A stretch of 48,106 nucleotides of DNA from JBOHDX01 sp050700835 (GTDB taxonomy: Bacteria > Actinomycetota > Actinomycetes > Propionibacteriales > Nocardioidaceae). How positions within the stretch are numbered: position 1 is the first letter of the stretch; the number at the start of each line of letters is the position of its first letter. The notes beneath the pieces were generated by a model that ran no database searches, was not told the origin of the DNA, and worked only from the letters and a program-made list of their open reading frames with translations. Below, one piece after another: positions 1 through 8,787 of the stretch. The position numbers and the translations under genes are program-made. The stretch spans positions 1-48,106 of the forward strand of contig JBOHDX010000075.1 of assembly GCA_050700835.1 (NCBI GenBank), given 5' to 3'.

Positions 1-2523
1 CCCCCACGCCAGCGGGCCGACTACGAGACGACGATGATCCTGGAGATGGGCTTCCCGGCCTACTTCCTGGTCGTGGCGGACCTGATCGGCTGGGCGCGCG
101 GCGAAGGAATCCGGGTCGGCCCTGGGCGGGGCTCGGCCGTCGGATCGCTGGTCGCCTACGCCTTGGGGATCACTGAGCTCGACCCGCTCGAGCACGGGTT
201 GCTGTTCGAGCGGTTCCTCAACCCAGAGCGCGTGTCCATGCCCGACATCGACATCGACTTCGACGAGCGCCGGCGCGGTGACGTGATGCGTTACGTCACC
301 GACAAGTACGGCGACGACCGGGTCGCCCAGGTCGTGACCTACGGCACGATCAAGGCCAAGCAGGCGCTCAAGGACGCCTCTCGAGTGCTCGGCTACCCGT
401 TCGCGATGGGGGAGCGGATCACCAAGGCGATGCCACCGGCGGTGATGGCCAAGGACGTGCCGTTGGTGAAGCTCTACGACGACACCCATCCCAGGTACGC
501 CGAAGGCGGCGAGCTTCGCAGCCTCGTGGACTCCGACCCCGACGTTCGCAAGGTGTTCGAGACGGCCAAGGGCCTCGAAGGCCTCAAGCGGCAGTGGGGG
601 GTCCACGCGTGCGCCGTGATCATGTCGAGCGAGCCGTTGCTCGACCTGATCCCGATCATGCGCCGCGAGCAGGACGGCGCGATCATCACGCAGTTCGACT
701 ACCCGACGTGCGAGACCCTCGGCCTGCTCAAGATGGACTTCCTCGGGCTGCGCAACCTCACCGTGATCCAGGACGCCTTGGTCAACATCGAGGGCAACCG
801 CAGCGAGCGGGTCGTCGTGGAAGACCTCGCATTCGACGACCCCGCCACCTTCGACCTGCTCGCCCGCGGTGAGACGCTCGGCGTCTTCCAGCTCGACGGC
901 GGGCCGATCCGGTCGCTGTTGCGCAGCATGAAGCCTGACAGCTTCGACGACATCACGGCCGTCATCGCGTTGTACCGGCCGGGGCCTATGGGCACCAACG
1001 CACACAACGAGTACGCCGACCGCAAGAACGGTCGACGCCCGGTGACGGCGATCCACCGTGAGCTGGCGGAGCCCCTGCTCGAGGTGCTCGGCGAGACGTA
1101 CGGTCTGATCGTCTACCAGGAGCAGGTGATGGCGATCGCCCAGCGCGTTGCCGGCTACTCCCTGGCGAGTGCGGACCTGCTGCGTCGTGCCATGGGCAAG
1201 AAGAAGAAGAAGGAGCTGGAGCAGCAGTACGAGTCGTTCTCGCAAGGGATGGCCGACCGCGGATTCTCCGCCGGCGCCGTCAAGGCGCTGTGGGACACCC
1301 TGCTGCCCTTCTGCGACTACGGCTTCAACAAGAGCCACGGCGCCGGCTACGCCGTGGTGTCGTACTGGACCGCGTACCTGAAGGCCAACTACCCGGCCGA
1401 GTACATGGCGGCGCTGCTGACCAGCGTCAAGGACGACAAGGACAAGTCGGCGATCTATCTCAACGAGTGTCGCCGGATGGGCATCAAGGTGCTGCCGCCC
1501 GATGTCAACGAGTCGGTCGGGACCTTCACGCCGGTCGGGTCGGACATCCGGTTCGGGCTCAACGCAATTCGCAACGTCGGGCACAACGTGGTCACGGCGA
1601 TCGTCTCGGCACGCGACGACAAGGGCAAGTTCACCGACTTCGCCGACTTCATGGACAAGGTCTCCGCCCTGGTCTGCAACAAGCGAGTCGTCGAGTCCCT
1701 GATCAAGGCCGGCGCGTTCGACTCGCTCGGGCACCACCGCCGGGCCCTGGTCGTGGTGCACGAGGAGGCGGTCGACCAGTACGCCGACATCAAGCGCAAC
1801 GAGGCGATCGGGCAGGACTCGCTGTTCGGCGGCCTCGACGACGACGCGTTCGGTGCCACGACCGTGGTCGTCCCCGACGTCGACGAGTGGGACAAGCAGA
1901 GCCTGCTCGGCTACGAGCGCGAGATGCTCGGGTTGTACGTCTCGGACCACCCTCTGCTCGGGCTCGAGCACGTGCTCGCCGCCAGCGCCGACTGCACGAT
2001 CGGGGCGCTGCTGACCGACGAGTCGCGGGCCGACAACACCTCGGTGACCGTGGCCGGCATGGTCACCGCGGTCCAGCGGAAGCTGACCAAGAAGGGCGAC
2101 ACCTGGGCGCTGGTGACGTTGGAGGACCTCGAGGGCGCGGTGGACGTGATGACGTTCCCGTCGACGTACCAGCTGGCCGCGCCGCTGTTGGTCGAGGACC
2201 AGATCCTGGTGGTCAAGGGCAAGCTGCGGCGCAAGGACGACGTACCCGAGATCTCGGCCACCGAGATCACCGTCCCCGAGCTCTCCCGCGCCGCCGGGCC
2301 GGTCGTGATCACGCTGCCGGCGGTGCGATGCACCCCTCCGACGGTGGAGCAGCTGAAGGAGGTGCTGGGCGCCCACCCGGGCGTCACCGAGGTCCGGCTT
2401 CGGCTGACCTCGTCGGCCAGCACCAAGGTGATGCGCCTCGACGAGCACCTGCGGGTCACCGCCGACCCCGCGCTGATGGCCGACCTGAAGGCGCTGCTCG
2501 GTGCCGGTTGTCTGGCTGGCTGA
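1..2523 (+). CDS. dnaE: DNA polymerase III alpha subunit, 3' part
   Basis: This is the catalytic subunit of the replicative DNA polymerase, synthesising DNA in the holoenzyme with the beta clamp. The frame is open from base 1, so the N-terminal PHP domain and part of the palm lie outside the window; 840 residues remain. The C-family metal-binding motif PDIDIDFDE is at fragment residues 81-89, with the two catalytic aspartates probably D82 and D84. The third aspartate is probably D246 in KMDFLGL. The GFNKSHGAGYAVVSYWTAYL segment typical of the family follows around 441-460. A C-terminal OB-fold (VTVAGMVTAVQRKLTKKGD, about 682-700) is intact. The reading frame is unbroken to its stop. Symbol dnaE is used because the arrangement is DnaE-type rather than PolC; DnaE1 versus DnaE2 cannot be fully settled without the N-terminus, though the full C-terminal OB region favours the replicative form. 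Confidence 0.96.
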   Translation, partial: PPRQRADYETTMILEMGFPAYFLVVADLIGWARGEGIRVGPGRGSAVGSLVAYALGITELDPLEHGLLFERFLNPERVSMPDIDIDFDERRRGDVMRYVTDKYGDDRVAQVVTYGTIKAKQALKDASRVLGYPFAMGERITKAMPPAVMAKDVPLVKLYDDTHPRYAEGGELRSLVDSDPDVRKVFETAKGLEGLKRQWGVHACAVIMSSEPLLDLIPIMRREQDGAIITQFDYPTCETLGLLKMDFLGLRNLTVIQDALVNIEGNRSERVVVEDLAFDDPATFDLLARGETLGVFQLDGGPIRSLLRSMKPDSFDDITAVIALYRPGPMGTNAHNEYADRKNGRRPVTAIHRELAEPLLEVLGETYGLIVYQEQVMAIAQRVAGYSLASADLLRRAMGKKKKKELEQQYESFSQGMADRGFSAGAVKALWDTLLPFCDYGFNKSHGAGYAVVSYWTAYLKANYPAEYMAALLTSVKDDKDKSAIYLNECRRMGIKVLPPDVNESVGTFTPVGSDIRFGLNAIRNVGHNVVTAIVSARDDKGKFTDFADFMDKVSALVCNKRVVESLIKAGAFDSLGHHRRALVVVHEEAVDQYADIKRNEAIGQDSLFGGLDDDAFGATTVVVPDVDEWDKQSLLGYEREMLGLYVSDHPLLGLEHVLAASADCTIGALLTDESRADNTSVTVAGMVTAVQRKLTKKGDTWALVTLEDLEGAVDVMTFPSTYQLAAPLLVEDQILVVKGKLRRKDDVPEISATEITVPELSRAAGPVVITLPAVRCTPPTVEQLKEVLGAHPGVTEVRLRLTSSASTKVMRLDEHLRVTADPALMADLKALLGAGCLAG

Positions 2524-2534
2524 GACCCGCGACG

Positions 2535-2540
2535 TAGGAT
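2535..2540 (+). promoter_or_regulatory. -10 element TAGGAT, probable leaderless promoter
   Basis: TAGGAT matches the actinobacterial TAnnnT -10 and ends 8 nt before the GTG at 2549, so transcription would begin at or next to the start codon. No convincing TTGAC -35 is seen. Confidence 0.5.
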
Positions 2541-2548
2541 CTGCCAGC

Positions 2549-3247
2549 GTGAGTCTTCCCCCGCCGGAGCCGGCGCCGACGCCGCCCGCGACTTCTGGGC
2601 CGACGTCGGCGACGGGTCCGCGGCCTCCGGCGGCGCCCATGACGTGGGAATACGCGCAGACCGCCCACACCCCACCGGTCGAGGCCACTCCCAACCCGCG
2701 ACAGCGTTTGATGTGGGTTGCGATCACCCTTCTCGTGTTCGTCGCGGGTGGCGTCCTCGCGGCGTACGCCTGGTCTCGGCTCGCGCATCCTCCGGGCTTC
2801 ACGGTGAGCGCCGGCGGTGCGTCGATGGATGAGCAGGCCGCGGGGCAGCAGTTCGGGATCGAGGTGACGTACGCCTGGATCTGTGCTGTCGGGGGCCTCG
2901 TGCTCGGCTCCGTGCTCGCCGTCTTCTACCACCGGCTGGGGTGGCTGCAGGTGGCGGCGACCGCGGTCGGCTCCGGCCTGGCCGCCCTCCTCACCTCGGT
3001 GCTCGGCAAGGCGTGGGGCCCACCCGATCCGGGCGGCCAGCTTGCCCACGCGGTCAACGGTCAGGTGATCCCCATCCAGCTGAGCGTCAAGGCTGAGGGA
3101 TTCTGGCTGATGTGGTCGATCTCGGCGCTGATCGGCCTGATCGCCGTGGTCGCCACCCACCGGCAGGCGACGGCGGCACCGCTGGCTGCCCCCGCCGACG
3201 AGCACCATCCCGCGGCGCCGGCACACCCGGCCCGTGATTCTGCCTGA
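2549..3247 (+). CDS. hypothetical four-segment membrane protein (possibly DUF2567-like)
   Basis: No confident function. The 232-residue product starts with a 50-residue proline/alanine-rich cytoplasmic tail. About four hydrophobic segments follow, near residues 52-73, 108-126, 129-151 and 184-201, and the C-terminal tail is Ala/His/Pro-rich. The GTG start is chosen because a TAGGAT -10 sits 8 nt upstream; an in-frame ATG at 2639 (MTWEY) is the alternative and would remove the proline-rich tail. It lies 25 nt after dnaE in the same direction. The topology and actinobacterial style resemble DUF2567 proteins, but this was not tested by alignment. Confidence 0.75.
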   Translation: MSLPPPEPAPTPPATSGPTSATGPRPPAAPMTWEYAQTAHTPPVEATPNPRQRLMWVAITLLVFVAGGVLAAYAWSRLAHPPGFTVSAGGASMDEQAAGQQFGIEVTYAWICAVGGLVLGSVLAVFYHRLGWLQVAATAVGSGLAALLTSVLGKAWGPPDPGGQLAHAVNGQVIPIQLSVKAEGFWLMWSISALIGLIAVVATHRQATAAPLAAPADEHHPAAPAHPARDSA

Positions 3248-3284
3248 GTCGCCCGATTCCGGCGCCACCCGCCCCTGCCCTGGC

Positions 3285-3290
3285 TACGCT
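3285..3290 (+). promoter_or_regulatory. -10 element TACGCT upstream of the DUF3352 gene
   Basis: TACGCT lies 37 nt before the ATG at 3328, which also has a strong purine-rich ribosome binding site (GAGGGGGAG, 3315-3323). This would be a leadered promoter, in contrast to many neighbours. Confidence 0.4.
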
Positions 3291-3327
3291 GAGCGCGACG
3301 TCAGTGAGGCAGCCGAGGGGGAGCCGC

Positions 3328-5010
3328 ATGTCCGAGTCACAACCGCCCGCAGAGGGCCCAGGGCCCGTCCCGCCACCGCGGCAGGAGTGGGGCACGCCGC
3401 CCGGCGCGGACCAGCCGCCCGGCGGCTCCACGGAGTGGTTGGCCGGTGGCCCGGGACGACCTGACGGCGAGGGTCACGTCGGTCGGCGCCGGGGATTCGT
3501 GATCGGAGCCGTCGTCGCCGTGCTCGCCGTCATCATCGGCAGCGGCAGCGTGCTGGCGTTCCGCGCGCTCAACGGTGGAGGGCCGCAGCCGGCGGACGCG
3601 CTGCCGGGCAACGCAATCGGCTACGTGCGCGTCGACCTCGACCCCAGTGCCGCGGAGAAGGTCGCGGCCCTCCAGCTGCTGCGCAAGTTTCCGCAGTTCG
3701 GCCGGGCCACCGGCATCTCCAGCAACACCGACGACCTTCGGGCCCGGATGATCGACGCGATCGTGGCGCAGACGTCGTGCAACCTGACGTACGCCAAGGA
3801 CTTCAAGCCGTGGATCGGGAGCCGGGTCGGGGTGGCGGCGGTGCCCGAGGGCGGCTCCGTCGAGCCCGTGGTCGCGGTGGCTGTCGACGACCGCAGCGCC
3901 GCCGAGGCAACGGTGAAGAAGCTCGACGCCTGCGACTCCAGCGGCGCGCACCCGGGTGACTCGTTCGTCAACGGCTATCTGCTGCTGGCCAAGAACCAGT
4001 CGCTCGCCGACAGGTACGCCACCGAGGCAGCGTCGTCGTCGCTGGCCGACAACCCGCGGTTCAGGGCCGACATGAGCAAGCTCGGCGACCAGGGACTGAT
4101 CTCGGTGTGGGTGGACATGGACCGGGCGCGTGGGCTGATCCAGAAGCTCACCGACGCCGGTTCGCCGTTCGTCGGGTCGTCCCTCGGAACGCTGCCGAGC
4201 CCGGCGGACGTCTTCAAGGGCGTGCATTCCTATGCCGCCGCGGTGCGCGCGAGCGGTGACTACGTCGAGCTGGCCTTCCAGGCCGATGGGGGCAGCTCTG
4301 CCGCGGGGACCACCACGCCGGTCAGGACGCTGCCGGACAGCACTGTCATGGCGTTGTCGTTCTCCGGGGGCGGCGAAAATTTCACGAAGGCCTGGGACCG
4401 AATGCGCAGTGCGATCGACCAGATGCAGCCGGGAGCGTTCGAGCAGGCGATCGCCAGGACGCAGGCCCAGACCGGACTCGTGCTGCCGGCGGACATGACC
4501 ACGCTGCTCGGCGACAACCTCACCCTGACGGTGGACGGTGAGGGCCTCGACCCGCAGGTGCTGCAGGGCTCGACGGGGCCGCAGGACGCGATGTCCAAGA
4601 TCGGCGTCGGAGTGCGTCTCACCACCGACCAGGCGGCCGCCAAGGATCTGCTGTCCAGGATCCAGGCTGCGCTCGACTCGCACGGTGTCGGGATCAAGCT
4701 GGCGTCCGCCGACGTGAGTGATGGTCTCGTGATCGCCAGCAACCAGGCGTACGCCGACAAGCTGGCGGCGAACGGCTCACTTGGCGACTCTTCGGTGTTC
4801 ACGTCGGCGGTGAGCAATGCCGACAAGGCATCGGCGATCTTCTACCTCAACGTCGACACGACCTCGCAGATCGTCAAGAAGTTCATCGTGTCGGCCGGCG
4901 GCGACACGTCTCAGCTCGACAAGATTGCCCCGATCAAGGCGGTGGGGCTGAGCGCGTGGCCAGCCGGCGGCGGCTACACCGAGGCGTCGTTGCGGGTCAC
5001 GTTCAACTGA
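3328..5010 (+). CDS. DUF3352 domain-containing membrane-anchored protein
   Basis: A 560-residue protein of unknown function. A Pro/Gly-rich cytoplasmic N-terminus (1-54) is followed by one transmembrane segment at about 57-79 and a large extracytoplasmic domain. After the membrane segment comes LPGNAIGYVRVDLDPSA, the usual start of DUF3352 proteins, in which the segment describes protein-level measurements on a repeated alpha/beta fold; the late VGLSAWPAGGGYTEASLRVT is also typical. Start ATG 3328 is preferred over the in-frame GTG 3304 because GAGGGGGAG lies directly upstream. It is 80 nt downstream of the previous membrane protein and convergent with the Lon-domain gene. Family assignment comes from recall of DUF3352 sequences; the biological role is unknown. 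Confidence 0.88.
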   Translation: MSESQPPAEGPGPVPPPRQEWGTPPGADQPPGGSTEWLAGGPGRPDGEGHVGRRRGFVIGAVVAVLAVIIGSGSVLAFRALNGGGPQPADALPGNAIGYVRVDLDPSAAEKVAALQLLRKFPQFGRATGISSNTDDLRARMIDAIVAQTSCNLTYAKDFKPWIGSRVGVAAVPEGGSVEPVVAVAVDDRSAAEATVKKLDACDSSGAHPGDSFVNGYLLLAKNQSLADRYATEAASSSLADNPRFRADMSKLGDQGLISVWVDMDRARGLIQKLTDAGSPFVGSSLGTLPSPADVFKGVHSYAAAVRASGDYVELAFQADGGSSAAGTTTPVRTLPDSTVMALSFSGGGENFTKAWDRMRSAIDQMQPGAFEQAIARTQAQTGLVLPADMTTLLGDNLTLTVDGEGLDPQVLQGSTGPQDAMSKIGVGVRLTTDQAAAKDLLSRIQAALDSHGVGIKLASADVSDGLVIASNQAYADKLAANGSLGDSSVFTSAVSNADKASAIFYLNVDTTSQIVKKFIVSAGGDTSQLDKIAPIKAVGLSAWPAGGGYTEASLRVTFN

Positions 5011-5055
5011 CCGTGCCAGGCGACCTTGGATCGCACCCGGGCAGCGACAAGGAGG

Positions 5056-5724
5056 TCAGTTCGGCGACCAGCGGCTTCGGGCGATCTCCGTCGCCGGCAG
5101 GCTTGGGATCGCGCGGATCGCGGCCATCTCGGCGTGGATCAGCTCCGTCGTCAGGCGCAGCCGGGTCTCGGCGTCCGGCGCCTCGAGCAGCGCCTGACGA
5201 TCCTGGCCGGTGAGCAGGACGGTCGCCGCCAGGGCGTACGACAACGCCCGCGGTTCGGTCGGCAGCTCACCGATCACCACGTCGTCGCCGCGCTGTCGTG
5301 CCAGCAGCGAGCGGTACTCCTCGAAGGCCTGGAGGGCTCCCACCGCGACCGCCTCGGCTCCCTCTCCGGCCGGGTCGTCGAGGAAGACGACGTCGCCGAC
5401 CATGAACGGCCCGGTGGTGTCCATCTCGTCGAGCCGCAGCCGGCGGCGTCCGACGACCTCGATGTCGAACCGCCCGTCGGGATAGCCCTCGGCCTCCACC
5501 AGCACGGCCTCGCAGCCGACGCGGTGCGCGGACTGCATGGCGTGGCCGCCCATGTCGTACCCCTCGCGGATGGAGACGATCCCGAACCGTCGCTGCGAGA
5601 GATCTGACTGGTCGAGCAGGTGCCGGACCATGGCCGTGTAGCGGTCCTCGAACACGTGCAGAGGCAGAGTGAGACCCGGGAACAGCACCGTGTCCAGCGC
5701 GAACATGGGGATCGACGTGCCCAC
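5056..5724 (-). CDS. Lon substrate-binding (LonN/PUA-like) domain protein
   Basis: A 222-residue stand-alone version of the N-terminal substrate-binding domain of Lon protease. The start MGTSIPMFALDTVLFPG and the following LPLHVFEDRY are the classical family opening; GRRRLRLDEMD and VGDVVFLDD are also typical. No AAA+ or Ser-Lys protease domain is present, so it is not a protease; such proteins are thought to bind polypeptides, but a specific role is not established. The GTG start at 5724 is supported by a TAGCGT -10 (reverse of 5731-5736) 6 nt upstream; ATG 5706 is the alternative. It faces the DUF3352 gene (45 nt between stops) and is divergent from hisD with about 78 nt between start codons. 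Confidence 0.9.
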   Translation of the reverse strand: MGTSIPMFALDTVLFPGLTLPLHVFEDRYTAMVRHLLDQSDLSQRRFGIVSIREGYDMGGHAMQSAHRVGCEAVLVEAEGYPDGRFDIEVVGRRRLRLDEMDTTGPFMVGDVVFLDDPAGEGAEAVAVGALQAFEEYRSLLARQRGDDVVIGELPTEPRALSYALAATVLLTGQDRQALLEAPDAETRLRLTTELIHAEMAAIRAIPSLPATEIARSRWSPN

Positions 5725-5730
5725 CCGCTC

Positions 5731-5736
5731 ACGCTA
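5731..5736 (-). promoter_or_regulatory. -10 element TAGCGT, leaderless promoter of the Lon-domain gene
   Basis: Read on the minus strand, TAGCGT is followed by 6 nt and then the GTG start at 5724. This spacing is what a leaderless actinobacterial transcript needs. Confidence 0.55.
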
Positions 5737-5790
5737 CCGCCGCGTCGCGCCCGGAGCGTGGACGCGGCGATCACGACCGCGCCCGATTCG

Positions 5791-5796
5791 TACACT
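5791..5796 (+). promoter_or_regulatory. -10 element TACACT, leaderless promoter of hisD
   Basis: TACACT ends 6 nt before the hisD ATG at 5803. No ribosome binding site precedes that ATG, which fits initiation on a leaderless mRNA for the hisDCBH operon. Confidence 0.6.
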
Positions 5797-5802
5797 GGCA
5801 CG

Positions 5803-7116
5803 ATGATCCGGCGAATCGATGTCCGCGGGGACGCCGCGCCTGCGGACGCCGCGGGCTACCGTGCGATCGTGCCGCGGGCGGACGTCGACGTCGACGCCGC
5901 GGTCGCCGAGATCCGGGCAGTGTGTGACGGGGTCGCGCGTCGCGGGCTGGACGCGATCCGAGAGGCCTCGGCCCGGTTCGACGGCGTGAGCGTCGACGAG
6001 CCCCGGGTCTCGTCCGCCGACGTCTCCGCGGCGCTGTCGAGGCTCGACGCGGACGTCCGCGCCGGCCTCGAGGAGTCGATCCGGCGACTGCGCCTCACCT
6101 GCGAGGCGGAGCGCGGCACTGACACGGTCACCCAGGTGGTGCCAGGTGGCACCGTCGTGCGGCGACTGGTGCCGATCGACCGGGTCGGGCTGTACGTCCC
6201 CGGTGGCCTGGCCCCACTGGTCAGCAGCGTGGTGATGAACGTGGTCCCGGCACAGGTAGCCGGCGTTCGCTCGCTGGCCATGTCGTCGCCACCGCAGCGC
6301 GACCACGGCGGGCTTCCCCACCCCACGATCCTCGCCGCCTGTGCGCTGCTCGGTGTCGAGGAGGTGTACGCCGTCGGCGGAGCGCAGGCGATCGCGATGT
6401 TCGCCTACGGTGCCGGGCAGTGCGCGCCCGTCGACCTTGTCACCGGCCCCGGCAACATCTATGTGGTCGCCGCCAAGAGACTCCTCAAGGGCCGCGTCGG
6501 CATCGACTCGGAGGCCGGCCCCACCGAGGTCGCCATCCTCGCCGATGACAGCGCCGATCCGGCGTACGTCGCCGCGGACCTGATCAGCCAGTCCGAGCAC
6601 GACCCGCTGGCGGCCTCAGTCCTCGTCACCGACTCCGAGCGGCTGGTCGACGAGGTCGACGCGGAGCTGGACCGGCAAGCCGCCAGCGCCAAGCACGCCG
6701 CCAGGATCACGGCGTCACTGACCGGGCGCCAGTCGGCGGCGGTGCTCGTCGACGACACCGATCAGGCGCTCGACGTGGTCAACGCCTATGCCGCCGAGCA
6801 CCTCGAGATCCACACGCGTGACGCCGCCGGGATCGCCCGCCGGGTCCGCAACGCCGGCGCGGTGTTCGTCGGCGCCCACTCCCCGGTGTCGCTGGGAGAC
6901 TACGCAGCCGGGTCCAACCACGTGCTGCCGACGGGTGGTTGCGCCTGCCACTCGTCGGGGCTGTCGGTTCGCTCGTTTCTGCGCACCCTGCACGAGGTGA
7001 CCTACGACGAGGCTGCGCTGCGCGAGGTGTCCGCGCACGTGCTCGCCCTGGCGGACGCCGAGGATCTGCCGGCGCATGGCGCCGCGGTGTCGGTGCGGCT
7101 GCACGACGATGGCTGA
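5803..7116 (+). CDS. hisD: histidinol dehydrogenase
   Basis: Catalyses the last two steps of histidine synthesis, oxidising L-histidinol to L-histidine with two NAD+. The product is 437 residues, the normal length. Visible family features are GLYVPGGLAPLVSSVVMN, VDLVTGPGNIYVVAAK, GPTEVAILADDSADP and the QSEHDPLAAS segment carrying the Gln and His zinc ligands; GSNHVLPTGG is near the C-terminus. The frame is open upstream to 5620, but ATG 5803 is placed by a TACACT -10 six nt upstream and by homologous start position. hisC overlaps the stop by 8 nt (ATGGCTGA), so the genes are translationally coupled. Divergent from the Lon-domain gene. Confidence 0.97.
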   Translation: MIRRIDVRGDAAPADAAGYRAIVPRADVDVDAAVAEIRAVCDGVARRGLDAIREASARFDGVSVDEPRVSSADVSAALSRLDADVRAGLEESIRRLRLTCEAERGTDTVTQVVPGGTVVRRLVPIDRVGLYVPGGLAPLVSSVVMNVVPAQVAGVRSLAMSSPPQRDHGGLPHPTILAACALLGVEEVYAVGGAQAIAMFAYGAGQCAPVDLVTGPGNIYVVAAKRLLKGRVGIDSEAGPTEVAILADDSADPAYVAADLISQSEHDPLAASVLVTDSERLVDEVDAELDRQAASAKHAARITASLTGRQSAAVLVDDTDQALDVVNAYAAEHLEIHTRDAAGIARRVRNAGAVFVGAHSPVSLGDYAAGSNHVLPTGGCACHSSGLSVRSFLRTLHEVTYDEAALREVSAHVLALADAEDLPAHGAAVSVRLHDDG

Positions 7117-8185
7117 CGAGTGGCTCCCGGTCCGTGAGGAGCTGCGCGCCGCGCGCCCCTATGGAGCACCGCAGCTCGACGTCCGGGTCCGGCTGAACAC
7201 CAACGAGAATCCGTACCCTCCGGACGAGTCGGTGGTGGCCGACATCGCGGCGGCGGTGGCACTCGTGGCGGGGGGCTTGAACCGCTATCCGGACCGGGAG
7301 GTGTGGTCACTGCGCACGGCGCTGGCGGGATACCTGGGCCACGGCCTCGGCCCGGCCAACATCTGGGCGGCCAACGGGTCGAACGAGGTGATGGTCCAGC
7401 TGCTGCAGGCGTTCGGGGGTCCCGGGCGTACCGCGCTGTCGTTCGCCCCGACGTACTCGATGTATCCCGAGTACGCCCGCAACACCCACACCCGATGGGT
7501 CACCGGCCGGCGTACCGAGGACTTCGACCTCGACATTCCGCACGTGCTGGCCACGTTGGAGCAGGAACAGCCCGACGTGGTGCTGCTCACCTCGCCCAAC
7601 AACCCCACCGGCACCGCGCTCGCGTACGACGCCCTCGAGCAGGTTGCCGAGGCGGCGCCCAGGATGGTGGTCGTCGACGAGGCGTATGCGGAGTTCCGTC
7701 GGGACGGGACTCCGAGCGCGCTCGCCCTGCTGCCTCGTCACCCGCGCCTGGTCGTTGCCCGGACCATGAGCAAGGCGTTCGCCTTGGCCGGCGGACGCGT
7801 CGGGTACGTCGCGGCGCATCCCGCGGTGGTCGATGCCCTCAGGGTCGTCCGGCTGCCATACCACCTGTCGACCGTGAGTCAAGTGGTCGCCGAGGTGGCG
7901 TTGCGCCATACGAGTGCCTTGCTCGCGAGGGTGGACGACCTGCGCAAGGAACGCGACATGCTCGTCGACACGCTTCGGGGACATGGTCTGCGGGTCGCGG
8001 ACTCCGACGCCAACTTCGTGTTGTTCGGTGAGTTCGCGGACCGGCACGTGGTCTGGCAGGGACTGCTCGACCGCGGCGTGCTGGTCCGCGAGACTGGGCC
8101 GGACGGCTGGCTGCGAGTCTCGATCGGCACGCCAGTCGAGATGATCGCCTTCACCAACGCCCTCTGGGAGGTGCTCGACGCATGA
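7109..8185 (+). CDS. hisC: histidinol-phosphate aminotransferase
   Basis: A PLP-dependent fold-type I aminotransferase converting imidazole-acetol phosphate and glutamate to L-histidinol phosphate. The product is 358 residues. The motif NTNENPYPP near the start, LTSPNNPTGTA, VVVDEAYAEF and RTMSKAFALAGGRVGY are all present; K222 in the last is the expected Schiff-base lysine. The start ATG 7109 overlaps the end of hisD by 8 nt, and hisB starts inside the stop codon (ATGA). No ribosome binding site is obvious, consistent with coupling. In Actinobacteria this family can also transaminate aromatic 2-oxo acids, but HisC is clear from the operon context. Confidence 0.96.
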   Translation: MADEWLPVREELRAARPYGAPQLDVRVRLNTNENPYPPDESVVADIAAAVALVAGGLNRYPDREVWSLRTALAGYLGHGLGPANIWAANGSNEVMVQLLQAFGGPGRTALSFAPTYSMYPEYARNTHTRWVTGRRTEDFDLDIPHVLATLEQEQPDVVLLTSPNNPTGTALAYDALEQVAEAAPRMVVVDEAYAEFRRDGTPSALALLPRHPRLVVARTMSKAFALAGGRVGYVAAHPAVVDALRVVRLPYHLSTVSQVVAEVALRHTSALLARVDDLRKERDMLVDTLRGHGLRVADSDANFVLFGEFADRHVVWQGLLDRGVLVRETGPDGWLRVSIGTPVEMIAFTNALWEVLDA

Positions 8186-8787
8186 CCGAGCCACGCCGCG
8201 CCCGCATCGAACGGTCGACCACGGAGTCCAAGGTGCTCGTCGAGGTCGACCTCGACGGCAGCGGCCACGCCGACGTCTCCACCGGTGTGGGGTTCTACGA
8301 CCACATGCTGACGTCGTTCGCGCGACACGCGCTGGTCGACCTCACTGTCTCCGCACACGGCGACACGGACGTGGACGCCCATCACACCGTCGAGGACACC
8401 GCGATCGCACTCGGTCAGGCCTTGCGCGCAGCGTTGGGGGACAAGATCGGCATCCGCCGGTTCGGCGATTCGTTGGTCCCGTTGGACGAGGCGCTCGTGC
8501 AGTGCGCGGTCGACGTGTCCGGCCGGCCCTACTGCGTGCACACCGGTGAGCCGGCCGGCCAGGAATATGTCGTCATCGGAGCCGACTACGCCGGCTCCCT
8601 GACCTGGCATGTGTTCGAGTCGCTTGCCTTCCAGGCGCAGATCGCCCTGCACGTACGAGTCCTGTCGGGCAGGGACCCGCACCACATCGTCGAGGCGCAG
8701 TTCAAGGCTCTCGCGCGTGCGCTGCGCGACGCGATCGCGATCGACCCGCGCGAGAACGGTGTGCCCAGCACCAAGGGAAGTCTGTGA
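8182..8787 (+). CDS. hisB: imidazoleglycerol-phosphate dehydratase
   Basis: Dehydrates imidazole glycerol phosphate to imidazole acetol phosphate. It is the 201-residue monofunctional form, without the histidinol-phosphatase domain found in enterobacteria. Both metal-binding repeats are intact: DAHHTVEDTAIALG (H67, H68, E71) and DPHHIVEAQFKALARAL (H167, H168, E171). GFYDHMLTSFARHA precedes the first. Its ATG overlaps the hisC stop by 4 nt and its stop overlaps the hisH GTG by 4 nt. No histidinol-phosphate phosphatase gene is recognisable in the window, so that step must be encoded elsewhere. Confidence 0.97.
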   Translation: MTEPRRARIERSTTESKVLVEVDLDGSGHADVSTGVGFYDHMLTSFARHALVDLTVSAHGDTDVDAHHTVEDTAIALGQALRAALGDKIGIRRFGDSLVPLDEALVQCAVDVSGRPYCVHTGEPAGQEYVVIGADYAGSLTWHVFESLAFQAQIALHVRVLSGRDPHHIVEAQFKALARALRDAIAIDPRENGVPSTKGSL